A stretch of 64,000 nt of DNA from Bacillota bacterium (GTDB lineage: Bacteria > Bacillota > Sulfobacillia > JAUYEG01): positions 27,853 through 91,852 of the forward strand of contig JAUYEG010000063.1 in assembly GCA_030691505.1 (NCBI GenBank), in the 5' to 3' direction. The position numbers and the translations under genes are program-made. Positions within the stretch are counted from its first letter, which is position 1. The number at the start of each line of letters is the position of its first letter. The notes beneath the pieces are model-generated. The model was not told the DNA's origin, did no database searches, and was given only the letters and a program-made list of their open reading frames with translations. Below, piece after piece: positions 7,682 through 17,159 of the stretch.

Positions 7682-8788
7682 TTGGCCAAGCCGGCCGCAC
7701 GGCTCTTCAGGATGCGCGATGTCCTGGCGGCAGTCGTTCTTAGCGTGCTGGGCCTGCTGGCCGTGGTCCGCTTCACGCAGGGCGGCCTGGATTTCAGCGC
7801 CCTCCAGCGGATCCGCCTGCCGTACATACTTGCCTGCTTCGGCCTGGTGCTGCTCGACTGGCTGCTTGAGGCATGCCGCCTGATGCTGCTCAGCCATGCG
7901 ATCGGCCAAAGGCTGTCGGCCGCAGGAGCGCTGCGGACCGTCTTCCAGGGCGCCTTCTTTGCGCGCATCACCCCGTTCACATCGGGCGGCGAGCCCTTTC
8001 AGATCTACGCCCTGAACCGCGGCGGCGTGCCGCTTGGGCACGCCACCGCCGTGATCGCGATGAAGTCCCTGCTCAACGGCGTCGCCCGTGTGTGTCTCGC
8101 GATCGCCATACCGGCGTGGGTGTTGCTGACGGCCCACGGATGGGAGCTCGGCCAGATCACCAGCACAGCGCTGACCGTCGGCATCGCGGTGTACATGGTC
8201 ATTTTCGTGATGTTTGTACTCGTCTTCGTGTTCCGGGCCCGTGCCAGGGGCTGGCTGGCGTCGGTCGCGCGCTGGCCGGCGCTCACACGGCTGGTCTCAC
8301 GGGACCGCCTCGGGTCCGCGCTAAACCGCCTGGACGAGCACTACGTTGCTTTCCTCGGCGCGCTGCAGCATTTCGGCAGGGAACGCCGCGGCACCGTCGT
8401 GCTCGTCGGGATGTTGTCCTTCGCGAGCTGGGCCGCGGTCATGGCCGTGCCGGTCGTCCTGGTCCGGGCGCTCGGCGGGGCTTCACCGGTTGCGGAAATC
8501 GCCGCCACGGCAATCATCTTTTACCTGGCGGTCAACTACGCGCCCACTCCAGGATCGAGCGGGGCTTCGGAGGTGGGGTTCGCCGCCCTCTTCGCGCGGT
8601 TCGTGCCACTGCCGCTGCTCGGTGTGTTGGTGCTTGCCTGGCGGCTGTTTACGCACTACTTCGGACTGCTGCTTGGGCTGGCGGTAACGTCCGCGACGCT
8701 TGCGCGCCGCGGCGTCCAGCCCGAGGACCCGCGACGGGAGGCGCCGGTCGAAACCGAAGCGCCTCAGCCATCCGGGTACTCTCCTTAG
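7682..8788 (+). CDS. YbhN/UPF0104-type flippase-like membrane protein
   Basis: A 368-residue integral membrane protein with about seven helices, matching the lysylphosphatidylglycerol synthase transmembrane-region family (UPF0104). The conserved segment FFARITPFTSGGEPFQIYAL and the later YAPTPGSSGASEVGF are typical of it. Family members move or modify lipids, and stand-alone versions lack the synthase domain, as here. The frame extends back into hisF, but a GAGTGAGGTGG site places the start at the TTG at 7682. It overlaps the convergent YhaM-like gene by 4 bases. Confidence 0.8.
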   Translation: MAKPAARLFRMRDVLAAVVLSVLGLLAVVRFTQGGLDFSALQRIRLPYILACFGLVLLDWLLEACRLMLLSHAIGQRLSAAGALRTVFQGAFFARITPFTSGGEPFQIYALNRGGVPLGHATAVIAMKSLLNGVARVCLAIAIPAWVLLTAHGWELGQITSTALTVGIAVYMVIFVMFVLVFVFRARARGWLASVARWPALTRLVSRDRLGSALNRLDEHYVAFLGALQHFGRERRGTVVLVGMLSFASWAAVMAVPVVLVRALGGASPVAEIAATAIIFYLAVNYAPTPGSSGASEVGFAALFARFVPLPLLGVLVLAWRLFTHYFGLLLGLAVTSATLARRGVQPEDPRREAPVETEAPQPSGYSP

Positions 8789-9789
8789 ACCTGGCCGCGT
8801 TCTCTGCCTGATCGTCCCGCTGCGGCCCCGTCGCGGGGCGCAAACCCGCCGTAGACCGACCGGTTGAGCAGTCGATCATACTGCGACCAGGCGCTGTCGC
8901 CGCAGGCGGCCAGCAACTGCTCGAACTGCTTAAGCCTGGCGCTGGTCAGGTCCGCCAGATGCAGGGCCATGGCCTCCATGGTCTGCGGGACGATCGGCGC
9001 GCCGTTTTCCATTTCGCCGTGGTGTGATAGGAGAATGTGCGTCAGGTGCGCGGCGAGATCGGGCGGGAAACCAGGCTGGCTTGACAGGGCCTGATCGAGC
9101 AACCGCAGCCCGACGGCCACATGGCCGACGAGGCGGCCCTCATCCGTGAGCTCGATGGTCTCGCTGACCGAATACTCGCGGACCTTACCGAGGTCATGCA
9201 GGAGCGCGGCCGTGATGAGCAGGTCGCGCTGGAGCGCCGGGAACATCGCGCAATAGGCCTCGCACAGTGCGGCGACCTCCAGGCTGTGCTCGAGAAGTCC
9301 GCCAGGATAGGCGTGATGCACAACCTTTGCCGCCGGAGCCGCCGCGAACGCCTCGCCGGTCTCCCCCGAATCCAGCACCGCGCCGCCTAGGCCGCGCAGC
9401 GCGGGGTCGGTGATGCCGGCGATGACCCCGGCAAGCCGCGGCCGGAGATCCGCCAGGTCAACCGGAGCCTGCGGCACGAGCTCCGCGAGCAGGGCGGGCG
9501 TCGGGTCCTCGATCAGCGTGGCCTGGTACACGGAGATCTGTGCCTCGCCCCTGTAGTCCTCGGCTTTGCCGCGGACGCTCACCACGCGTTTTTCGCGCAG
9601 GGTCGCGGCCACGGCTGCCGCATTGTTCCACACGCGGCCCTGGATCTGCCCCGTCTTGTCGACGAGGACCAGGCTCAGATACTCACCAGACCCGCCGCGC
9701 AGGGGGCGCAACGACATCTGGGCCAGGATGAACTCGGTTTCAACCGGATCTTGGGGCCGGATATCCCGCGCATACTGCTCCTTGCTCAT
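8785..9789 (-). CDS. YhaM-like 3'-5' exoribonuclease
   Basis: A 334-residue protein with an N-terminal OB-fold (about residues 10-95, including the LVLVDKTGQIQGRVW strand) and an HD phosphohydrolase domain (HHAYPGGLLEHSLEV, LLHDLGKVREY, LLSHHGEMENG). That domain order defines the YhaM/Cbf1 exoribonucleases, which degrade RNA and some single-stranded DNA from the 3' end in Gram-positive bacteria. The ATG at 9789 follows GGGAGGGG; an upstream in-frame ATG at 9864 lacks one. The C-terminus is short and low in complexity. Its closest same-strand neighbour upstream is argH, 90 bases away. Confidence 0.85.
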   Translation of the reverse strand: MSKEQYARDIRPQDPVETEFILAQMSLRPLRGGSGEYLSLVLVDKTGQIQGRVWNNAAAVAATLREKRVVSVRGKAEDYRGEAQISVYQATLIEDPTPALLAELVPQAPVDLADLRPRLAGVIAGITDPALRGLGGAVLDSGETGEAFAAAPAAKVVHHAYPGGLLEHSLEVAALCEAYCAMFPALQRDLLITAALLHDLGKVREYSVSETIELTDEGRLVGHVAVGLRLLDQALSSQPGFPPDLAAHLTHILLSHHGEMENGAPIVPQTMEAMALHLADLTSARLKQFEQLLAACGDSAWSQYDRLLNRSVYGGFAPRDGAAAGRSGRERGQV

Positions 9790-9879
9790 CGCAACCCCTC
9801 CCGCGGGATGGTTTCGCAGCGGGACGGGATGCCACCTGCCCCGGCCGCGGGCGAGGCGGAACAACCGCGGGATCCGGAC

Positions 9880-11364
9880 CTACTCCTCCCTGTTCACCGC
9901 AACCCAGGACCCGGCGCCCGCCGGCTGGTCCATGAGCCTGTGGGCCAGCGCCAACTGCTCCCGGACCTGCCCGGACGCGGTGCCCATGGGCGACCGCCTG
10001 CGCTCGACACAGGCCTCCGGAGAGAGCACGGCAAACACATCCGGGCCGAACAGCGGGCTTAGGGCCTTCAGCTCGTCCAGCGGCAGCCGTGCCAGCACCA
10101 GGCCCCGGGCGGCGGCGACGGCCACCGCCCGGCCCGCGACGGCGTGCGCATCGCGGAACGGGAGCCCGCGCGCGGCGAGGTAGTCGGCCAGGTCGGTCGC
10201 GTTGGTGAAGTCGTTCTCCACCCCGGCGAGCATCGGCCCCGGCAAAAAGCGGCTGGTCTCCAGCGCAGCCGCCGCGATGCGCAGGCAAGACCTGACCGTG
10301 TCCAGCGCGTCAAACGTGCCCTCCTTGTCCTCCTGCATGTCCGTGTTGTAGGTCAGCGGCAGCCCCTTGAGCACCGTCAGGACACCGACCAGGCTCCCGA
10401 CCACCCGGCCGGATTTGCCCCGCAGCAGCTCGCCGATGACCGGGTTCCTCTTCTGCGGCATGATACTCGACCCGGTGGTGTAGGCATCGTCCATCGCAAG
10501 ATAGCCAAACTCAGCGGTGGACCAGAGGACCAGCTCCTCGCCGAGGCGCGACAGGTGCACGGAGATGAGCGCGCAACACGAGAGGGTTTCGACGATGAAA
10601 TCGCGGTCCGAAACGGCGTCCATGCTATTGGCGTACCGCCGGCCGAAACCAAGTTCGCGCGCCACCTGGTCGGGGTCGAGCGGGAAGGTCGTTCCCGCCA
10701 GGGCGCCCGCGCCGAGGGGCATCATGTCGGCGCGGTGCCGCGCACCGGCGAGCCGCTCACGGTCGCGCTGGAACATGAAGAAGTACGCCATCAGATGGTG
10801 CCCCAGCCGCACCGGCTGGGCCCGCTGCAGGTGGGTATAGCCGGGCAGGATCAACTGCCCGTTGGCCTCGGCCTGGCCGACCAGCGCGCGCTGCAGCGCC
10901 ACTAGGTCGCCGTCCAGGCCGTCGACGGCCTCGCGGACATAAAGGTGCATATCCAGGGCCACCTGGTCGTTGCGGCTCCGCCCCGTGTGCAGCTTGCCGC
11001 CCGCCGCCCCGATCTTCTCGCGCAGCCTGGCCTCGATGTTCATGTGCACGTCCTCCAGGTCGAGCCGCCATGGAAAGCCGCCCGCCTCGATCTCCGCCGA
11101 AATCTCCGCGAGGCCGGCGGTTATCGCGTCGCACTCCGCGGCGCTGATGATCCCCTGCCGGGCAAGCATGCGGGCGTGGGCCGTGCTTCCCGCAATGTCC
11201 TGGCGCCAGAGCCGCCGGTCAAAAGGCAATGAGGCCGTGAACGACTCCACCTCGGGGGCTGTTTCCGCGGTGTAGCGCCCGCCCCAGGGCTTGGCGCTGC
11301 CCTGGGGCGGATTCTGGCTCTTGGCCGTCGGGCCGACGGTGCCGCCGCCGGAGTCGCGGCTCAA
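9880..11364 (-). CDS. argH: Argininosuccinate lyase
   Basis: A 494-residue enzyme that splits argininosuccinate into arginine and fumarate, the last step of arginine synthesis. It shows the fumarase-superfamily signature [11 protein letters not shown] with the catalytic Ser, [10 protein letters not shown], and [12 protein letters not shown]. The TTG start at 11364 has AGGAG five bases upstream and overlaps the argG stop codon by 4 bases, so translation is probably coupled. Slightly long for the family because of a low-complexity N-terminal tail of about 25 residues. Confidence 0.95.
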   Translation of the reverse strand: MSRDSGGGTVGPTAKSQNPPQGSAKPWGGRYTAETAPEVESFTASLPFDRRLWRQDIAGSTAHARMLARQGIISAAECDAITAGLAEISAEIEAGGFPWRLDLEDVHMNIEARLREKIGAAGGKLHTGRSRNDQVALDMHLYVREAVDGLDGDLVALQRALVGQAEANGQLILPGYTHLQRAQPVRLGHHLMAYFFMFQRDRERLAGARHRADMMPLGAGALAGTTFPLDPDQVARELGFGRRYANSMDAVSDRDFIVETLSCCALISVHLSRLGEELVLWSTAEFGYLAMDDAYTTGSSIMPQKRNPVIGELLRGKSGRVVGSLVGVLTVLKGLPLTYNTDMQEDKEGTFDALDTVRSCLRIAAAALETSRFLPGPMLAGVENDFTNATDLADYLAARGLPFRDAHAVAGRAVAVAAARGLVLARLPLDELKALSPLFGPDVFAVLSPEACVERRRSPMGTASGQVREQLALAHRLMDQPAGAGSWVAVNREE

Positions 11365-12659
11365 GCTGACTCCTGGCCGCCGGCCCCGGCCCCCGCGGGG
11401 TGGCCGGTTGCCTCCAGGCCCGAGGCCGCGGTTTGAGCGCGGCAGGGCTGCGCCTTGGTGGACTCCGCCTTGGACCTGGCCATCCTGGCCGCAATCCGTG
11501 TCGGCAATCCCCAGACCTCGATGAATCCGACAGCGGCCGCGTGGTTGAACGCATCCTCGCGGTCATACGTCGCGAGAGCGAAGTCGTAGAGCGAAAACGG
11601 CGACTTGCGGCCCACCACCACAGCCTGTCCGCGGTGCAGCTTGACGCGAATCGTGCCCGTCACGTTTTCCTGGGTCTTGTCGATGAACGCATCCATCGCC
11701 TCGCGCAAGGGCGAGTACCAGAGCCCGTAGTAGAGCAGTTCCGCGTATTTGTCCTCCAGCGTGCGCTTGAAGTGCGCAACCTCGCGGGGAAGCGTCAGGT
11801 CCTCCAGGTCGCGGTGCGCGGCGAGCAGGGTGACCGCCGCCGGCGCCTCATATATCTCGCGCGACTTGATCCCGACCAGGCGGTTCTCGACATGGTCGAC
11901 CCGGCCGACGCCGTGCTCGCCGGCGATCCGGTTGAGGTCGCCGACCAGGGTCACGGGGTCGAGCGCCTTTCCGTCGAGCGAAACCGGAACGCCCTGCTCG
12001 AACCCAATCTCAACGTAGGCGGGCTCGGACGGGCAGTCCCCGACCGACCGGGTCATCACGTAGATCTCCTCGGGCGGCTCCGCCCACGGATCCTCGAGCA
12101 CGCCGCACTCGATGCTCCGCCCCCAGAGGTTAGAGTCAATGCTATACGGGGTTTTCTTGGCCGTCGGGACCGGGATGCCCCGCTCGGCGGCGTAGTCCAT
12201 CTCGTCGTCGCGGGACATCGGCCACTCCCGGACCGGCGCCACAACCTTGAGGTGCGGCGCAAGCGCGGCGGCCGAGACGTCAAACCTGACCTGGTCGTTG
12301 CCCTTGCCCGTGCAGCCGTGGGCGATGGCGCCGGCGCCGACACGCTCGGCGATCTCGACCAACAGCTTGGTGATCAGCGGCCGGGAGAGGGCCGACGCGA
12401 GGGTGTATTCGCCCTCATAGACGGCGTTGGCTTTGAGGGCCCGGAAGGCAAACTCGCGAAGGAACTCCTCCCGCGCATCGACGGCGTAGGCGGCGACGGC
12501 CCCGACATTGAGGGCGCGCCGGCGGATGGCTTCTACGTCCGATCCCTGGCCGACGTCAACCGTCAGGGTGATGACCTCGTAGCCGTACTTTTCCTCCAGC
12601 CACTTCACGGCCACCGAAGTGTCCAGGCCGCCGGAATAGGCGAGCACTACCTTTGGCAA
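11361..12659 (-). CDS. argG: Argininosuccinate synthase
   Basis: A 432-residue ATP-dependent enzyme joining citrulline and aspartate. The N-terminal PP-loop [13 protein letters not shown], the [13 protein letters not shown] motif and [12 protein letters not shown] are all present. The true N-terminus KVVLAYSGG and an AGGGGGG site give a TTG start at 12659; the frame extends further upstream without conserved sequence. The C-terminus has an extra 35 or so Ala/Gly/Lys-rich residues beyond the usual end. It is the first gene of argG-argH, expressed from the promoter at 12739-12768. Confidence 0.95.
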   Translation of the reverse strand: MPKVVLAYSGGLDTSVAVKWLEEKYGYEVITLTVDVGQGSDVEAIRRRALNVGAVAAYAVDAREEFLREFAFRALKANAVYEGEYTLASALSRPLITKLLVEIAERVGAGAIAHGCTGKGNDQVRFDVSAAALAPHLKVVAPVREWPMSRDDEMDYAAERGIPVPTAKKTPYSIDSNLWGRSIECGVLEDPWAEPPEEIYVMTRSVGDCPSEPAYVEIGFEQGVPVSLDGKALDPVTLVGDLNRIAGEHGVGRVDHVENRLVGIKSREIYEAPAAVTLLAAHRDLEDLTLPREVAHFKRTLEDKYAELLYYGLWYSPLREAMDAFIDKTQENVTGTIRVKLHRGQAVVVGRKSPFSLYDFALATYDREDAFNHAAAVGFIEVWGLPTRIAARMARSKAESTKAQPCRAQTAASGLEATGHPAGAGAGGQESA

Positions 12660-12738
12660 GACGGTTCCCCCCTGGCCGCCTGGTCTGGTCCGGGCCCGCT
12701 GGGTCCGGGTCGGGGAAGCATGGCAGCCTATGCGGATA

Positions 12739-12768
12739 ATTATACGGTTCATCGAAATACCTATGCAA
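12739..12768 (-). promoter_or_regulatory. Sigma-A type promoter of argGH
   Basis: On the minus strand, TTGCAT (12763-12768) and a perfect TATAAT (12739-12744) are separated by 18 bp, giving a leader of about 70 bases before argG. The -35 hexamer is also a TGCAT element like those in the carA leader, so a regulator such as ArgR could compete with polymerase here; this is inference, as the second half-site is poor. Confidence 0.75.
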
Positions 12769-12974
12769 GTGCCGCCGCACCGGAGTGCTGCGCTGGAGTT
12801 GCGGCCCCTTGTTGCTGATGCCCCCCGACGCCTGTCCCTTGAAGCAAGGAATCCGCTCCCGCAGGACAGAACCCCTGCCAGATGCGAAACAGCAGCTCCC
12901 CTGACCGGGGGGCCCGGGTGACGGAACGTCGTACGGAACGTACGGACGAGGATCTATGGGGTGAGGGATGCATT
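12769..12974 (+). other. Intergenic region upstream of the Fe-S flavoprotein gene
   Basis: No gene is supported. The near-repeat GGAACGTCGTACGGAACGTACGG at about 12920-12944 is palindromic around CGTACG and could be a binding site for a regulator of the gene at 12975. No clear -10 was found. Confidence 0.3.
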
Positions 12975-13556
12975 GTGACGAACTTGACCGTTGTCGGAGT
13001 GTCGGGCAGCCCGCGCGCCGGCGGCAACACGGAGACTCTGCTGCGGCACACCCTCGGGGTGTGCGCGGCCGAGGGACTCAGTACGGATTTCATCAGCCTC
13101 CGAGGGCTCCGGATCGAGCCGTGCCGTGCCTGCCGGACGTGCTCTAGGAGCAAAGTGTGCGCCGTGACCGACGACGTGCCGGCCATCTTTGATCGCCTGG
13201 CGGCGGCTGATGCCTTTATCCTCGCGGCGCCAGTCTATTTCTCGGGGACGGCCGGGCAAATGAAGTGCTTGATCGACCGCCTCGGCTATCTGAGCATGGC
13301 GCGGGGCCGGGTGTTCGAGCGCAAGGTGGGCGGCCCCATGGCGGTCGCGCGCCGGGCCGGCCAGAACTTCGCCCTGGCGGAGATGATGTTTTTCTTTCTG
13401 CACCAGGGGATGATCGTGCCGGGGTCAACCTACTGGAACATGGCCATCGGGCTGCACGAGGGCGACGTGAGCGAGGACGCGGAGGGGCTGCGGACGGCGG
13501 AGAACTTCGCCCGCAACCTGGCCTGGACGCTCAAGAAGCTGCGGGCCGCCGACTAG
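12975..13556 (+). CDS. Iron-sulfur flavoprotein (NADPH-dependent FMN reductase family)
   Basis: A 193-residue flavodoxin-fold protein. The FMN phosphate loop GSPRAGGNTETLL is near the N-terminus, APVYFSGTAGQMKCLIDR is the second FMN-contact region, and residues C50, C53, C56 and C62 form the compact CX2CX2CX5C motif of iron-sulfur flavoproteins (Isf), which binds a [4Fe-4S] cluster. Such proteins shuttle electrons in anaerobes. The GTG at 12975 follows a GGTGAGGG site. Its 3' end overlaps the convergent membrane protein gene by 26 bases. Electron donor and acceptor unknown. Confidence 0.85.
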   Translation: MTNLTVVGVSGSPRAGGNTETLLRHTLGVCAAEGLSTDFISLRGLRIEPCRACRTCSRSKVCAVTDDVPAIFDRLAAADAFILAAPVYFSGTAGQMKCLIDRLGYLSMARGRVFERKVGGPMAVARRAGQNFALAEMMFFFLHQGMIVPGSTYWNMAIGLHEGDVSEDAEGLRTAENFARNLAWTLKKLRAAD

Positions 13557-15447
13557 ACCCGCGCGGCCGGCCTCCGGACCTCCACCCTGCAATCTCGCCG
13601 GAGCGACGCCTGCCCAGCGCCATGTGCCACAAGCCAAACCACATCACCGCGGTGGCCGGCAGGCCCAGCGCAAGCGCGGGCGCCGGACCGAGCCCGGCCA
13701 GGCGCGCCAGACCCAAAGGGGCAAAGAGCAACCACCCCACGACGGCATCAAGGCGGTGGGGCCGCGGTGGGCTGTACCCCGGCAGCTGGTCAGGAGCCAG
13801 GACCTCGGTGTCAATAAGCTGGATAACCGTGTCGTTGTCCGCCGGCGTGAGCCAGCCGGCCAGGAACTCCGGGTCGCGCCTGGCCCGCAGGAGCATGAAT
13901 CCCTCCCGCTCCCATACAATCACGCCTTGGGCGCGCAGGCGGTCCACCGTGGCCGGCGGCCAGGGCGTAAAGTAAGCCGTGGGATTCTGGGTAAGCACGT
14001 ACACCGGCCCTGGGGTTCCCATCCGCTCACGCAGCAGGTCTGCCGCGAGCACCGGGCGCCGGGCGAAGTATTCGGCCCAGTAGCGCACATCGGTCATGAA
14101 GACGCACAGCACGGCGTCGGCGGGGAGCTCCGTATCGAGCTCCCTCAGCGCCCCAACCTGGGCGGCGTCAAGCAGCGGGCTCGACGTGGCGATGGTGCCC
14201 CCCTGCAGGACCAGGCCAAACACGAGGGCTAGCACCGCTAGGACCCGCGTGGCGGTTCTGACCGGACCGGGCACCCACTGCGGGAGGCTCTCACCGGACG
14301 TGGCCAGGCACACCGCCGCCAGCGCCACTAGCGGGATGAATAGCTGGATCTCAAACCGCCGGGCGGTCAGCCCGCCGAGTGAGGCCATGCCGACGAGCAC
14401 CCCGATCCAGCACCCCATCGTCAGCCCTACCAACCCGGACCCAGGCTGCCCCGGAACGCCGGGCCGGCCCAGTTGCGCGGCGGCAATCGGCCAAAGCGGC
14501 AGATACCTGCAAAACAGCGAGAGCGAATCCCACGTGAAGACGTCCACCGCAGGAGGCCTTACCTGGCCCGTCCGCCCGAGGTAGGTCCCAAGATAGCGGA
14601 GGAAGGTCGGCAGCACCGAGCGCCCGAGGATGAGGCCGGCCCCGACCGCAAGGGCGGCGACGCCGGCAAACGCGATGGTCAGATTTCGCCGGCTGCGGCT
14701 GCCTGAAACCGCTGTGCCCGGCGGGGCAGGCCCGAGCCCGACGTTCGGTGCATTGTCGCCGCTGCCGCCGTTGGCGTTGTCCGGCGGCCGCAAGCCCGGA
14801 CCGGGCCGTGGCTTGCCGGCCATCCACTGTGCGGCAGCGATTGGCCCCGCGAAGCCGGCCGCGACAAGCAGGGTGGCAGCCGCCCCGGGGTGACTGAGGG
14901 CCGCCAGCAGAACGAAAAGCGCGGAGGAACCCCACCGCCGCCTGCAGAGCTGGCGCAGCGCCAGGATCATGAAGACGTTGGCCACCGCGTTTTTGAACAG
15001 CCCTGACACAAAACAGAAAAACATGTACCCGAACCCGAGGGCTGAGCCCCAGGCCCCGGCGGTCGCCACTCCGGCGGCGGCTGGCCCGGCGGTCGCCGCG
15101 GCCGTCGTACGCGCACCGTACATCATGTCCTGCGCCAAAAGCCCGAGCACGTAGACGGTCGCGGCCCCCCAGGCCGCGCTGGCGGCGACAAACGACAGCG
15201 GACCCGAGAGCAGCTTGGCAAAGGGGAGAAACACAAGGAAGGCAAGCGGGGGCTCGGAACCCCACGCCCAGCGGCCGGCAGCGAGGTGCTCCGAGCCAAG
15301 CAGGTAGTACGCCGCATCCGCCCCGCGCGGCGTGGGCAGACGCAGCTGCACGCCCAAAAAGACCAGGCCCGACAGGACCGCGAGCAAGGCAGGCGCGGCA
15401 CGAAGCAAACGGCTGGTCGAGGGTAGTCGCATGGGGTGCTCCTTCAT
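13531..15447 (-). CDS. Polytopic membrane protein, probable glycosyltransferase-like
   Basis: A 638-residue protein with roughly ten hydrophobic helices and, after the first helix, an acidic-polar motif (PRGADAAYYLLGSEHLAAGRW) of the kind seen in GT-C (PMT/ArnT-like) glycosyltransferases that use lipid-linked sugars outside the membrane. A soluble domain near residues 425-540 precedes the last helices. A Gly/Pro/Ser-rich linker lies near residue 230. The ATG at 15447 follows GGGAGGAG. It is the last of four glycan genes on this strand. The family call rests on topology and one loop only. Confidence 0.55.
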   Translation of the reverse strand: MKEHPMRLPSTSRLLRAAPALLAVLSGLVFLGVQLRLPTPRGADAAYYLLGSEHLAAGRWAWGSEPPLAFLVFLPFAKLLSGPLSFVAASAAWGAATVYVLGLLAQDMMYGARTTAAATAGPAAAGVATAGAWGSALGFGYMFFCFVSGLFKNAVANVFMILALRQLCRRRWGSSALFVLLAALSHPGAAATLLVAAGFAGPIAAAQWMAGKPRPGPGLRPPDNANGGSGDNAPNVGLGPAPPGTAVSGSRSRRNLTIAFAGVAALAVGAGLILGRSVLPTFLRYLGTYLGRTGQVRPPAVDVFTWDSLSLFCRYLPLWPIAAAQLGRPGVPGQPGSGLVGLTMGCWIGVLVGMASLGGLTARRFEIQLFIPLVALAAVCLATSGESLPQWVPGPVRTATRVLAVLALVFGLVLQGGTIATSSPLLDAAQVGALRELDTELPADAVLCVFMTDVRYWAEYFARRPVLAADLLRERMGTPGPVYVLTQNPTAYFTPWPPATVDRLRAQGVIVWEREGFMLLRARRDPEFLAGWLTPADNDTVIQLIDTEVLAPDQLPGYSPPRPHRLDAVVGWLLFAPLGLARLAGLGPAPALALGLPATAVMWFGLWHMALGRRRSGEIAGWRSGGRPRGSSRRPAAS

Positions 15448-15484
15448 GTGGTCTCCTCCCTGAGCATCGCGCAACCAGGGCAGG

Positions 15485-16153
15485 TCACCTGCCGCCTCCC
15501 CGCAGGACGACCAGAATGGTCCGGGCGAGCACCTCGAGGTCCATCGCCAGACAGGCCCGCGCCCGGTAGTCGAGGTCGTGGACCAGCTTCTCCCGGGCGG
15601 TGGCGTGATAGCTTTCCGCCACCTGCGCCGGGCCGGTCAGGCCGGGCAGGGTGGCGAAGCGCCCGGCGTAGCCCGGGATTTCGTCCATGAACTGCCTCAC
15701 GAACACCGGCCGCTCGGGGCGCGGGCCGACAAGGCTCATCTCGCCGCGCAGCACACAGAGCAGTTGCGGAGTTTCATCCAGCCTCGACCGCCGCAGAAAG
15801 CGGCCGACCGGAGTGATGCGTGGATCGCCCGGGGAAGCGAAGACCGGCCCCGTCTCCGCCTCGGCGTCCCGGCGCATGGTTCTGAACTTGAGCACGGTTA
15901 ACGGCCGCATGCCCTGTCCCAACCGCACCTGCCTGTACAGGACCGGGCGGCCCGAGCTGAGGGCGACCGCGGCTGCGGTAAGGGCGATGACCGGCAGGCC
16001 TAACAGGGTAAGCAGGGTCGCGCCGATCACGTCAAGCAGCCTCTTGCCGCGGCCGTGGCACCACGGGCTGACCGCCGGCCCGGCCGCCGGACCGACCGCC
16101 GTCGACGCCGACGCCGCTGCTTCTGAGAACCAACCGGGACTGGGCTCAGCCAC
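15485..16153 (-). CDS. Bacterial sugar transferase (undecaprenyl-phosphate phosphosugar transferase)
   Basis: About 222 residues. A hydrophobic helix (near residues 40-62 of this start) precedes the catalytic domain with VLKFRTMRRDAE and the hallmark DETPQLLCVLRGEMSLVGPRPERP segment of the WcaJ/PglC family, which loads the first sugar phosphate onto undecaprenyl phosphate for polysaccharide assembly. The frame is open to a TTG at 16195; the GTG at 16153, behind GGAGGT and overlapping the epimerase stop, fits translational coupling better. The exact start is uncertain. Confidence 0.88.
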   Translation of the reverse strand: MAEPSPGWFSEAAASASTAVGPAAGPAVSPWCHGRGKRLLDVIGATLLTLLGLPVIALTAAAVALSSGRPVLYRQVRLGQGMRPLTVLKFRTMRRDAEAETGPVFASPGDPRITPVGRFLRRSRLDETPQLLCVLRGEMSLVGPRPERPVFVRQFMDEIPGYAGRFATLPGLTGPAQVAESYHATAREKLVHDLDYRARACLAMDLEVLARTILVVLRGGGR

Positions 16154-17159
16154 GCGACACGGCACCTCCGGTACCTGGCATCCTGACCCGTTCAAGGGAG
16201 CGGGCGGCCCGTGGATCGGCGGCGGCCCGCACCGCGGTAGGCTCCGCGCTCACGTGCCGCCACATGGCGAGTAGCCCCTCGGCCAGGGTGACGCGCGGCT
16301 TCCAACCCAGCACCGCCCCGGCCGCCGCCCGGTCGAGCGCACTGCGCAAGATGTCGCCCGCCGGCGGGGCGTGTTCCTGCACGCTCATCGTCGCCCCCGT
16401 GATCCGGCAGACGAGGACCGCCAAGTCGTGGAGGCTGGTTTCGACACCGGTGGAGATGTTGAGCGTCTCCCCTGTGAGCCGCGCGTCGAGCGCCAGCGCG
16501 ATTGCCTCCACTACATCACTGACGTGTACGAAATCGCGTGTCCGCCTGCCGGCCGCTATGCGCAGCGGGGCACCCGTCCGGGCGGCATCAAGCCAGAGGG
16601 ACATGACCCCTGGATCGTCCTTTTCCTCCTGGCCGGGGCCGTAGCAGTTGGCGAAACGCAGGACTGCGTACTCGAGGCCCCGCTCGACACCACAGCGGAC
16701 CACCATTTGCTCACCGGCCGCTTTCGTCCAGCCGTAGGCTGATTGGGGCCGCGGAGGGGCGGTCTCGCGCATGGGGACGGCGGCGGACCCGTAGACGGCG
16801 GCCGAAGACGCGAAAATCATCCGCTGCGTGCCCGCGGCGGTGCAGGCCTCAATTACGTTAAGGGTTCCGAGGACGTTGTCCCGCAGGCCGCGGGACGGAT
16901 CCCGTTCGAGGGCTCCGAGGCTGCTCTGTGCGGCCAGATGGATGACCGCGCGGGGCCGGAGGGCCCGGAAGTGGCTGCGGAAACGGGGGCCGGCGACATC
17001 GCAGGTCACCGCGTGGACGCCCGGCAGGCCGCGATAGGATCCCGCGGGCGGCCTGCGGTCAACCGCAACCACGGACCGACCCAAACGGGCAAGGTGCAAC
17101 GCGAGGTGCTCTCCGATGAACCCGGCGGCGCCGGTGATCAGCACGGGATCGTCAGCCAT
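16146..17159 (-). CDS. NAD-dependent sugar epimerase/dehydratase (GalE-like)
   Basis: A 337-residue extended short-chain dehydrogenase. The Rossmann motif GAAGFIGEHLA starts at residue 10 or so, the catalytic Tyr-x3-Lys is in SAYGWTKAAGE, and RDFVHVSDVVEAI is the conserved C-terminal half motif. It probably interconverts a nucleotide sugar (UDP-glucose or UDP-GlcNAc type) for the adjacent sugar transferase. The ATG at 17159 has GGAGG upstream and overlaps the end of the GT4 gene by 8 bases, so the genes form an operon. Confidence 0.9.
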   Translation of the reverse strand: MADDPVLITGAAGFIGEHLALHLARLGRSVVAVDRRPPAGSYRGLPGVHAVTCDVAGPRFRSHFRALRPRAVIHLAAQSSLGALERDPSRGLRDNVLGTLNVIEACTAAGTQRMIFASSAAVYGSAAVPMRETAPPRPQSAYGWTKAAGEQMVVRCGVERGLEYAVLRFANCYGPGQEEKDDPGVMSLWLDAARTGAPLRIAAGRRTRDFVHVSDVVEAIALALDARLTGETLNISTGVETSLHDLAVLVCRITGATMSVQEHAPPAGDILRSALDRAAAGAVLGWKPRVTLAEGLLAMWRHVSAEPTAVRAAADPRAARSLERVRMPGTGGAVSRG

